A stretch of DNA of 64,000 nt from Cocos nucifera (lineage: Eukaryota; Streptophyta; Magnoliopsida; Arecales; Arecaceae), in contig QRFJ01000299.1 in NCBI GenBank assembly GCA_006176705.1, positions 496,001 through 560,000 on the forward strand, given 5' to 3'. The number at the start of each line of letters is the position of its first letter. Position 1 is the first letter of the stretch. Of the stretch, positions 10,887 to 22,800 are shown piece by piece. A program made the position numbers and the translations under genes. The notes beneath the pieces were generated by a model. The model was not told where the DNA came from and ran no database searches. It saw only the letters and a program-made list of their open reading frames with translations.

Positions 10887-13800
10887 CTGCTCAGGATTTG
10901 TAGAGATGAGAAACATAGATACTAAAAATTATTGCAACAAGAGAAAATTACTGTTAGATTACATGTATATGGTAATAATAGATCAAAAGCGGCTTGCTCT
11001 AGCAGCCGACACCTCTCTTCTATTTGGATATCATGGGTTTTAATTGTTCTGAGATGCTGTAGGGACCGAGTTAACTGGAGGTTGAGTGTTGTTAGAGTAA
11101 TTTGTGAAGTTCACAAGATGAAGGCTGGTGAATCCATTTGTGTTTAGTCCTAACTGAAGCAAAGTTCTGGGTCATGCCAAACCAATCATTTCAGAATTTA
11201 GTTTTGTTCTGTGTTGGATCAACTAAGTTGGCCCCAACCAACAGGAGTATATTAGTTTGGGGTCCATTGAGATACATGATGATGTTCAGGAATATGAATA
11301 TCACACCAAGCCAGTATGAGTAGAGCTAACTCATCAGTTTTAAGTTCTAATTTTTCTGTTATTGAGTTGAATTCAAATACCAATAACTGTTTATATAACA
11401 GAATCTATCAATCTTATATTGACAAGTCACATTCTCTTGGCCTATGGTCTATAAGGCCGAACTACAACTGATCAATTCTTGCATGCCTTCCTCATGCATA
11501 ATTTTTGATATCCAAAGCCCACAAATTTTTGAATAAGCTAAATCTGCTGTAATTAACATTATAGGGCCTTTTTAAATGTCTGATAACCTTATCCGTGTGA
11601 GATTTCCCACACAATTGAGAGTTTTCTAAAGTAGCGAAGTGAGAAGTGCAAGAAATTGGTGGATATTGTTGCATTTCCATTTCAAACTATTTCTAGATAT
11701 TCCGATCCATCTAAAAAAGGTGACTTTTAGTATTTCTGGAAACTTTGAATCAACAAAATTCATGAACTCCCTTCATCCCTCAAAACATCTTTCTCCTTTC
11801 GCCTTCTTTCTTTGTAGCTCCCACTAGGATTGAAAAGTTTAAGAAGCTATTTGGATGTCAGATTATATTTTTTATACCCTTTTTTTTTTAGAGAGAGATA
11901 CAGAGAGAGGGGAGGAGGGAGAAGACCCACCTGTACTCATGGATTACTTGTCTGTGATAGAAATTTTGTTCTGGAAATAAATGAGAAAGAGAAGGCTCCA
12001 AGAGATTGGAGTACTTTCAATCCCCTCATCCCAATTTTTTTGGATAAGAAATATGTTTTGAGCAATTTACAATTCCCTAAAAATCAGGACAAATCATTTC
12101 AAGGAATTGACTGATCCCTGTCACTTATCTTCTCCTCCTGTTTTTAACTTCAAACACTCCTCCAATGTGTTCTATGACTAAAGAAAGATCTTGTCAGGCT
12201 AATAAGATCTTCCAGCATCCAAACAGTTAGGCTGACTAAACAAAACAATCTTCATGTATTATACCATCAATTTAGATGTGTCATGGGTGTCTGAACTCCT
12301 AGACCATAGTGGTGCCCATATTTTGAACTTTTGCTCACTCGTTTACTCATCTAAGTTAGTTAGAACTAACAAGTGCATTGGCTGGGTCGAGTATATTAAC
12401 TTGAATAACGTAATGCATTGCATAACGGCATAAAAATTGCTCCCCTCCAAATGAAGGGGGTTCTAAGTTTGAAACTTGATGGGTGTTTCCAAAGGTCAGG
12501 ACAAAAATAATTCTTCCTTTCATTTTTTAAAGAAATGATCAGTGGCACTCCAACTGATTCTCTAGAAAAAAGGGAAATAGTTTAAAACTATGAGTCTATG
12601 ATGACGCTCTCCACTATGGAGTGCAGCTTTGTCCTAAAACACCCAAAATGATGCATGACTCTGTTCATTGTTACCATCAACCCATGGAACTCGTGATATG
12701 TGTAGATACATGAAGCTTGGTTACTTAAGCCCAAATGCTGTTCCATATATGACCTCTTTTCTCATGCTTCAAAGTGCACCATCCATGAGTAAATGCAATT
12801 GATAGAACTATTAACACCTTTGAAATCTCTTAAAGTTCTATGAATTACAAGTTATCTCCACTATAGAGTAGAAGACATTTTTCTAGTTGCAAGAAGAAAA
12901 GCATAAAAAACTTATATTTCTGCTGAAAAGGCTTCATATTTGTTTGTTGTGCTAGATGGACCTCAACAACTATTTTTAAAAAGAGAAGATCTCCCTCCCA
13001 AAAACCCAGCCCACAAAAAAAAAAAAAAAAGGAAGAAGAAGAAGAAGAAGAAGACATTTCCAGGCATATTGAATTGATTTTTCATTCTCTGAATCATGAA
13101 ATTTTCTGTTACACCAGTCATGGATGTGGTTAATTTCTAGTTTTCTAGTCTATGGATTAGATCTAACAATTCCATGAACATTCCGCCTCAACTTGTGTAA
13201 AACATCTGAACTAGGATTGTTTGAATCTAATCCATGGTCCACCTAATCACACATTGTATATGATATGATTCCCAAAAACTATAAACTAAACTATATGTAA
13301 TGGCAAGTGTTGGCGCGAAATCTGGCCGTCACCGGAGTCGAAGCTGGATTTGGAGAGGACGAGGTCGCCGCCGGGACCTGCAAAATAAGTCTCATCCAGA
13401 GTTTGGGATAGTGGCTCCGGCAAGATCCTCCGACGATCAAGTCAGCTCTTTCGGCCAACAGAAAGGAAATACGTAGAGAGATTCTAGCAGAGTTTTTAGA
13501 AAGAGAATGAGAGCTTTTTCCCTTCTTCTGAAAGCGTATCTAGAGGATTCCTTATATGGATGGAGCCTGTAACAAACTGATAGTGACAGTCGTAACCGTC
13601 CGGTAGTGGGCCGTTCGAGGCCACGTGGAGTTTGTTACGGGGGATAATGTCTGTTGTCACGATGTGCGAGCCCATCGGGGTCCAATGGCCGAAGCTCGGA
13701 TGGGAGAGATTGACGGTTCTTTTGGCTATATCGAGGATGAGTGCCGAGGTCCTCTGAGGCTGCTGGATGGAGTTCGGAGAGAGTTTAGCTGTTTGAAGGA

Positions 13801-16800
13801 GTCCGTCTGAAGGAGAAATCCGGAAGAAGCTCGACTGTTGGAGGAGTCCGACTGAAGGAGAAGTCCGGTAGGAGTTCGACTATTAGAGGAGTCCGACTGG
13901 AGGAGTCTGGCTGAAAGAGAAGTTCGGAAGGAGTTCAACTGCTGGAGGAGTCCGACTGAAGGAGAAGTTCGGAAGAAGTTCAACCGTTGGAAGGAGTCTG
14001 GCTGAAGGAGAAGCCCGGAAGGAGTTCAACTGATTGGAGGAGTCTAGCTGAAGGAGAAGTTCGAGGAGTCCGACTGTTGGAGGAGTCTGGCTGAAGGAGA
14101 AGTTTGGAAAGAGTTCAACTATTGGAGGAGTCCTGCTGAGGGAGGAGTCTAGCTAAAGGAGAAGTTCTGAAGGAGTTCAACTGCTGGAAGAGTCTGGCTG
14201 AAGGAGAAGTTCGGAAGGAGTTCAACTGCTGGAGGAGGCCCGAGGTTTAATGAAGGCTGCTACCGAATGGGATCCTTCCGAGATCAAGCATCCAGCCGAA
14301 CTTCGGCAGAAGCGGATTTATCCCCAACATTAGTCCTACTCCCGAGTTTGAAGTTCAAAGGAAGGGAATACCGAGTGTGACTGCCGAAATCCCTTTCCAT
14401 TTCCTACGCTTGCTAGAGCGAGGCGTTTCTTGGTGCTTCTACACCGGCATCGAAGCTTCATAAATTTGAGGCAACCCAAAGAGACGCCTTTGGAGCTCCG
14501 CGTCAAAACTCTGCCCAGGATATGGCGTTATTATGGGCCTGTCCACCGCTAGTCTCTGCCATGATAGAGGGGGCGTGCGTCGGCCATAGATCGGTCGAAG
14601 GGGATTCACAATCATAACCACCTAAAATTCTCAGGGCTATTTAACCCGTTTCCTTCTTCCGAGTCATTACCTCTTCCGAAATCTTCTTCTGGTTTTCTTC
14701 TCTCCATCATGCGAGAGCTCAGACTTTCCCTTCCGCTTCCTTTGATCCCAGGTGTTCTCCCGTCTGTTTTCTGTAGCCTTCGTCGTCTTCCTGCCTCTTC
14801 CAATCAACTTAGGTCAACTTCGCTATCTTTTTCTGAGTTATTCCTGCATTCTCTGCTTTCCGCTCCTTAAGTCTCTTTGTAGAAGTTTTTTACGCTTCAT
14901 TTTCTTAGCTTTTCGAGCGTTTTTTACGATTTTGCTTTGATCTGAATGTCCACCGAGGAATCCTAGTCGACCTGCTCGGAGAGTTCGGCTCCTCTAGCCT
15001 TAGCGAATCTCTCTCAGGGAGGCCGAACTTTCTGAATTGCCCCCTCCTTCCTTTGCATCGAAGTTATTGCCTGCCAACTTCGGCCTGACGATATTTCATT
15101 AGCTAGGATTCAGTTCGATATTTCCTCCGAATACGAGCTTGAACTTTTCGAACCCAACAATAGAGCCTGCTTTCCGCCTCCCGGCCAAGCCTGCCTGTAT
15201 TTAGAGACTCTTCGGGCTGGGCTTAGGTTACCCTTACCCCCTTTCGTGGCCAATTTGTTTAGATTTCTCAACATCTCCCTTGCTGCTATGGCGCCAAACT
15301 CCTTTAGGTTCATCGTAGGATTTCTTTCCTAGTGTACCATGGTAGGCGTCCGACCTACTATTTCCTTATTCCAAACCTTCTTTACCTTCAAACGCCACCC
15401 GACTACTAAGGATTGGTGGTATGTATCCCCCTAATTCGGTAGGAAGGGATTACTTAAGGGCACCCCCTCTTCCATCCATGGCTGGAAGGAGAAATTTTTC
15501 TTCGTCTCAAATCCATCCTTGAGGTTAGGACTTCTTTCGTAGGGGGAGATAAGGAACTCAGTCCGCCGAGCTCCAGGGCTGAAAGCGAGGATCGAAATTC
15601 GGCCGATATATTGAAGGGCTTCAACGTTCCGCCAAACCCCGATCTTTTGGACGAGCAAATCCTATTTAACCTCAGCCTCAATCCCCTAAATCCAGCAGGT
15701 AGTCTTTTTTTTTTTTTGGGTCAGTTGTGGGGTGTTCTTTGTCCAAACCTCAGCTTTTCTTTGACCTTTCCTGACTTCGATTTTTATTCTTTACAGAGAT
15801 GACTCCGGAAGAGCAAGACTGTCTGACCAAGGAACTTAAATCCCTTAAGAGGAAAGGCGGCCCTGCTAGGGATCTTCCGAAGAAGGCCCGCACTGGTGAG
15901 TCCAGCCATGCCGTGCCGATCCAGGCCATGCCCGCCCCCGAGCCTACTACCACCATACCGAGCCCAACCCCGTCCGAAGAGGTCGCTCCATCTGCTCCCC
16001 TCCAGTTGGAGAAAGCCACGGAGAAAAAGAAGAAGAGGGCTATCAGCAAGAAGGTTGGAAGGAGGGTCGGGAGCTCCGAAAGTGGGGGTCTCGACCAAGA
16101 ACAAGCTTCTCTGGACGATCGAAAGGTCATCCAATCACTCATAAAGCAGAGTATTCTTCCCCACATTATGGCGAAGATGCTGTGGAGGGACGACGTCGAG
16201 AGATTCGATGAGTCCTTCACCACCTACCTTGAGGTAGTCTTCTCTCTCATAGTCTTGGTCTGGGGTCTTTTCCATTTTCAAAGTCAGGGCTTCCTAATTT
16301 TAACTTGGTTTCCTGTCATAGCTTAGGCATCATCTCTTCGCCCACTTTAAGGCGGTCGATCAGAGGCGGCCGAAGCCTCGAAGGCCCTCGAGGAAGCTCG
16401 TGCGGAGGCCGAGAAGGCCCGAGCCGAAGTCGAGAGCATGAGGGTGGCTTCGAAAATCCAATCCGCCAAGGTCGAGCATCTTCGGAAAGAGTTGAGGTCG
16501 AGCGTGAGAAGACAACGAACTTGAGGACTGCCTTGGCTCAGGATGAGGAGGAAAAGAGGAAGGCGCAAGGAGTCGGCACGGCGGTGGAGCGAGCGATCGA
16601 AAGCTTCAAGTCCTCTAGGGACATGGAGGACATTAAAATAGCTTTTGCTCATGAGGCCTTCATTGAGGGATTCCAGATCTACCTGGAGAGGATCGCTGAG
16701 AATTTTTTCGAGGTAGATTTGGACCTCTTGATGGAAGAGCCTGGTGATAGAGCCGATCCTTCATCCCTCGGGGTCAGAGTTGTCCCGACCAACGTCCCTT

Positions 16801-19800
16801 CTTCTTCAGCCGCGGGAGCTGTCCTGAAAGCTTCCAAACCCGTCGCTGCAGCACCCGAGCCTGCCCACAAACCGGACACGAATGAAGACGCTCCGACCTC
16901 TCCTATGGCTGAGCTATCCGAGGTCTAGATTTCCGAAGACCATATAGCTTTCTTTTTCTTGTTTTTTTTTATGCTGATGTATTTAAAAACATCCAAGTAA
17001 ATAAAAAACAAATCTTTTTCTAGCCTTACTCTTTGTATTGTCGTTTGCATGGTTCAGAACGCTCCTGACGACCTAAGTCATGACTCCCCTCTTCCAGTTG
17101 ATGCCGATCCTTTGCCCCATGGGGTTCCGATTAAATCACTGATTAGGAGCTTGAAGAAGGAGATTCATCGCTTGAAGAAGAAATTAAGAAAAATCGAGGA
17201 TAATCTCCAAGAATCGAGGAAGAACTCTTCATAGGCGACTGTTGAAGTTACCCATCTTAGGAACCTGCACAGGAAAGACTTTACCAGTTTCAGCATTCGA
17301 AAGAACAGCTTCGAGAAAGAAATGGCTGAACTGAGAAGAAGCGCCAGCAACAAGTCTTGGAAGTTAACAGCAAAGATCAACTCCCTTGAGATCGACCTTA
17401 CGACGGCGAAGAAAAAATTTCAACTGCTGGAGGAAACTTCGTCATGGTCTACCGACAAGGCCCGATACGATTGGGACTGGTCCAAGAGGTTCTCCGAACT
17501 TCAGAAGCAGCTCCACGACGTCGAAGCCTGGCATAATGAGTATAAGCTAACTTGGTCGAAGGAAGTAACCAGGCTCGAGCATGAGCTTCGGGCAACTAAC
17601 AGAGAGGTGAGCTGTCTCGAGCAGCAACTAGCTGATGGTCGGCGGACTGTCTCTAGTGGAGAGTCGAAGGAGATTGCCTCCTTGAAGAAGACCATTAGCG
17701 AGCTTTTAGAGGCTGTTGGGACGGAGAAAGTCGAAGTTCAGCGGTTGAAGCTCCAACTGATCTATGAGCATCAAGCCGTCCAGGATGCGGAGGCCGAGTC
17801 CGAGGTCCTAAGGAGGCAGCGGTGGGAGCTTGAGGACCAATTCGGTCATATCAATAGAGTGTACATAAACAATTTGTATAAAAAGAAAAATCTTGAGGAA
17901 ATCGTTAGGTTGAAGTAGGCCTTGGTGATGGCCGGCATCGACGATCTAAAGCCTGAGGAGTTCGGTCCATCTTAAGACTTCCTTGTAATATGTAGTCAGT
18001 TTGGCCGACCTCCATCCTACTTATAATAAATTTAAACTTGTAATAAAATAATACATTATCCATCGTTGCCTTATATGAATGCAATGCTCGCCTTCGACCC
18101 TTCTCTCTCTCTTTTTTTTCTTACTTTTGTTAGGACGAAGTTCTCCTCCTTTCCTAACGAGGCCGTAAGGGCGTATTAAGACCAGTGTCAGGGCCTCTCC
18201 CCTCATCCCATCTAAAGCGAACGAGCTCTTTAATTTTGCTCAAATTAGGACGAGATTCTTCTCCTGTTCCTAATGGACTGTAGGGGCACATTAGGACCAT
18301 TGTCAGAGCCTCTCCCCTTATCTGGTCTAAAATGCATGAGGCCTTCGACTTTGCTCACGTTAGGACTAGGTTCTCCTCCTGTTCCTAATGGGCTGTAGGG
18401 ACACATTAGGATCGTTGTCAGAGGCCTTCGACTTTGCTCACGTTAGAACGAGGTTCTCCTCCTGTTCCTAATGGTCTGTAGGGGCACATTAGGACCGTTG
18501 TCAGGGCCTCTCCCCTCATCTCATCTAAAATGAACGAGGCCTTCGACTTTGCTCACGTTAGGACGAGGTTCTCCTCCTATTCTTAACGGACTATAGGGAC
18601 ACATTAGGACCGTTGTCAGGACCTCTCCCCTCATCTCGTCTAAAATGAACGAGGCCTTCGACTTTGCTCACGTTAAGATGAGGTTCTCCTCCTGTTCCTA
18701 ATGGACTATAGGGACACATTAGGGCCGTCATCAGGAGCTCTCCCCTCACCTCGTCTAAAATGAACGAGGCCTTTGACTTTGCTCACATTAGGACGAGATT
18801 CTCCTCCTGTTCCTAACGGACTGTAGTAGAGGCACATTAAGGCCGTTGTCAGGACCTCTCCCCTCATCCTGTCTAAAAGCGAACGAGATCTTTGACTTGC
18901 TCACGTTAGGACGAGGTTCTCCTCCTATTCCTAACAAGGCCGTAAGAGCGTATTAGGGCCAGTGTCAGGGCCTCTCCCCTCATCCCATCTAAAGCGAATG
19001 AAGCCTTCGATTTTGCTCAAGTTAGGACGAGGTTCTCCTCCTGTTCCTAACGGACTGTAGGGGCACATTAGGACCGTTGTCAGGGCCTCTCCCCTCATCT
19101 CGTCTAAAATAAATGAGGCCTTCGACTTTGCTCACGTTAGGATGAGGTTCTCCTCCTGTTCCTAACGTGACCGTATTTGTCATGAAATTAAGTTCGGAGG
19201 GTAGTCCCCCTTTGTTACCGATATACAACAAAGATTAGAATGTTGAAGTAAGAAGATTTCATTGCAATCAAATCATCGGTAATACATTAGCAGATTTTCC
19301 GAATTCCATGTTCAAGGTAGGTCTGCCCCCCGAGTTCCTTCAAGTAGTATGTCCCGAATCGGACAACTTCCGTGACCTCGTAGGATCCTTCCCAATTTAG
19401 GGCAAGCTTCCCCTTCTTCTGAGGCTGAGAGATGGCGGCTCGCCGAAGTACTAAGTCCCCCACTCTGAACATTTTACCTTTGACTCTAGAGTTATAGTAT
19501 CGGACCACCTTTCACCTATAAACTGCCATCCGAACTTGGGCTTTCTCTCTTTTTTCTTTCAGCAGATCGAGGTTGGCTCTGAGGTCTTGCGGATTATACT
19601 GCTCGTTGAAAGCCACTACCCGCACCGATGGAAGATTAAGTTCGATCGGGATGACTGTCTCTGTTTTAAAAGCTAAGACGAACGGTGTTTCTCCAGTCGA
19701 TAGCCTTTGGGTAGTGCGGTATGCCCACAGAACATGATAAAGTTCGCCCGCCCATGCCTCTCTTGCTCTTTCGAGTCTTGTCTTGATGCCTTGCAATAGG

Positions 19801-22800
19801 ATCCAGTTGGTCACTTCAGCTTCCCCATTTGCCTGCGGGTGAGCTACCGACGTAAAGTTGTGGAAGATATTCAGATCTTCGCAAAACTCGGCGAACCTCA
19901 CCCCGACGAATTGTCGGCCATTGTCTGTTATGATAGTTCGGAGCAGTCCAAATCTGCAGACGACCGACTTCCAGACGAAGTCCTACACCTTGGCTTCGAT
20001 AATCTTTGCCAGTGGTTCGGCCTCGACCCATTTAGTGAAATAATCGATGACGACTAGGAGAAACTTTCATTACCCAGATGCCATTAGGAAGGATCTAAGA
20101 ATATCCATTCCCAACTGCGCAAACGGCCAAGGAGCACTCAATGGGGCAAGCTCGACGGCTGGTTGCCTTTGGACATTCGCGTTCCTTTGGCAGCGGTCAC
20201 ATTTCCTGATGTAATCAACACAATCACCATGCATAGTCAGCCAGTAATATCCTTATCGGAGCAGCTTATGAGACAAAGATCTGGCACCTAGATGGCTCCC
20301 ATAAATTCCCTCGTGCACTTCCCATAGTGCAAAATCGACCTCAGAGGGTCGGAGGCACCTCAATAATGGCAGGGAATACGACCTTTTATACAGCTTATTC
20401 TCATAAAGAACATACCGGGAGGCTTGGTTTCTCAACTTCCGAGCCTCTTTCGGGTCACGAGGAAGAATCCCGTCTTTAAGATAAGCGGTCAGCGGGTCAA
20501 TCCAGCAGGGCTCCTGGCCAACCTGTATGACGGACTGCGGTTCCTCTATGCATGGGCATTTCAATGTCTCATAATAAGCTTCTTTCGGAAGCTTGTTAGG
20601 AGCTAGGATGGCTAGCTTGGAAAGAAGATCGGCCCTAGCATTTTTCGCTCTCGAGATTTGTCGAATGCTGAAGCTGTCGAAGGCTGGGGTCAAGCTCTTC
20701 ACCTTCTCAAGATATTTTACCATGCTCTCTTCTCGGGTTTCATAACTGCCACTGACTTGCCCCACGACCAGTTGGGAGTCACTGCAAACCTGAAGCCGAT
20801 CAGTTCCCGATTCTTTGGCTATCCTAAGCCCGGCTATTAGGGCCTCATATTCTATCCCATTGTTTGTCGTCGAAAATTCAAAACGCAATGCGTACTCCGC
20901 GATGATTCCTTCCGAACTGATCAAGATCAGCTCAACACCTGCTCCAGAAGCGTTGGAGGAGCCATCGACATACAGGGCCCAAAAATCTTTAGGAAGGTCC
21001 GTTCTTTCTTCAGAGGAGCTCGGGTGCAACCATGAAATGTTGGTTTCATTTTGAAGCTCGACATCGTTTGGGATGGTACATTCAACCATGAAGTTGGCTA
21101 GTGCCTGAGCCTTGATTGCTGGCCGAGGCTGATAGTTGATGTCAAACTCTGTTAATTCAATAGCCCATTTTGCAATTCTTCCGAAAGCATCCGTTTGATA
21201 AAGGATTGCTCTGATCGGTTAGTCAATGAAAAGCGTTATAGCATGTCCCTAGAAGTAAAGCCGAAATCTTCTTGCTGCAATCCGAAGAGCATAAGTCAAT
21301 TTTTCCAACTTTATATACCTGATCTCGGCATCCCTTAGAATCTGGCTTATGTAGTAGACAGGTCGCTGTACTTTCACTCTTCTTTGACCAAGACTGTCGC
21401 TAGCGCCGCAGGGGAGACCGCGAGGTAAAGAAACAGCTCCTCTCCGAATTCGGGTTTGGCTAATAGGGGAGGCGAGTCGAGGTAGTTCTTGAGCTTGTCA
21501 AATGCCTTTTGGCATTCCTAAGTCCAGTGAAAATCTTTCGATTTCCTAAGGATTTGGAAGAAGGACATGCAACGTTCGGCCGACCTCGAGACAAAATAAT
21601 TCAAAGATGCCACCTTCCCGATCAGGCGCTAAACTTTTTTGATGGACTTCGGAGCGGTCATCTCCTAGATAGCTCGAATCTTCTTCGGATTGGCCTCAAT
21701 CCCTCAACTCGAGACCATGAACCACAAAAATTTTTCTGAGGCTACTTTAAAAGCGCACTTTGTTGGATTCAGCTTGATCTTATATTTCCTGAGCGCATCG
21801 AAAGCCTCTTCAAGGTCGGCAACATGATTGATAGACATTCGACTTTTGACCAACATGTCATCGAGTAAACCTCCATATTGCGGTCGATCTGCTCCTTGAA
21901 GATTTTATTGATCAAGCACTGATAAGTTGCGCCTGCATTCTTAAACCCGAAGGGTATGACCCTGTAACAGTAAAAACTACAGTTAGTAATAAAAACAATC
22001 TTCTCCTCATCCTCCGGTGCCATCTGAATTTAGTTGTAGCCAGAGAAGGCGTCCATGAAGGTGAGGAGCTCGTAGCCTGAAGTCGCATCCATCAGTTGGT
22101 CAATTCTGGGCAAAGGATAGCTATCTTTTAGGTAGGCCTTGTTCAGCTTCTTAAAATCGATGCACATCCTCCACTTGCCGTTGGCCTTCTTGACCAGGAC
22201 CACATTAGAGATCCAAGTCGGATAGCTGACTTCTCGAATAAATCCGGCATTGAGAAGCTTGTCGACTTCTTCTGCTATTACCTTCTATCTTTCTGGTGCA
22301 TGGCCCCGAACTCTTTCTTTCATCGATCGATGCTTGAGATCAATGGCCAGTTGATGTTCCATAACCTCAACATCAATCCCAAGCATATCCGTCGGAACCC
22401 AAACGAAGACGTCAGCATTCCTCAGTAAAAAGGCGATAAGCTGCTCCCGAACTTCATCTTCCAGATTGGAGCCAATTTGCACCGTATGCTCCGCATTCCC
22501 ATCATTCAGGAGGACGGTCACAAGATCTTCTATGGGCTCGTCCCATTCTTCGGTAAGGTCATCGCGAACATCAAGCCCGTCAATTGGACAGGGGTCAAGT
22601 CGAGTGCCGTTTTGTAAGGCGATGGAGTAGCAGTGCCGGGCTAATGCTTGATCGCCTCTAATTTCACCTATTCCGTTGTTTGTTGGAAATTTTATCTTCA
22701 GATAATAGGTCGACACCACGGCTCGTAGTGCATTCAGATCAGATCGGCCGAGAATTGCATTGTAAGCGGATGGAGCTTTCACCACCAAAAAGTCGACCCA

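Larger units (their letters stand above)
14946..16928 (+). pseudogene. Antisense retrotransposon gene, PF04195-like ('putative gypsy type transposon'), three exon-like blocks
   Basis: The gene lies opposite to gag-pol. Block 1 (14946-15698) starts with ATG (MSTEES) and has the domain signature of plant Transposase_28/PF04195 proteins: YLETLRAGLRLPLPPFVANL, APNSFRFIVGFLS, WWYVSP and GWKEKFFFVSNP. Block 2 (15797-16233) encodes MTPEEQDCLTKELKSLKRK, a Lys/Pro-rich stretch and DDVERFDESFTTYLE. Block 3 (16322-16928) is coiled coil rich in Ala/Glu, then AHEAFIEGFQIYLERIAENF and an acidic/Pro-rich tail. Between them are 98-bp and 88-bp GT-AG segments with pyrimidine tracts and compatible phases. In-frame stops (14964 and in the FLS and VSP motifs) and frameshifts, one near 16365, make it a pseudogene. 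Its function is unknown. Confidence 0.75.

Noticed and set aside
15750..16652. Minus-strand frames of 101-157 codons opposite the antisense gene
   Set aside because: They mirror the codon structure of the plus-strand frames, which carry the recognisable family motifs; the minus frames have none.
18130..19178. CRISPR-like array
   Set aside because: Contiguous tandem units without spacers, in a plant retrotransposon.
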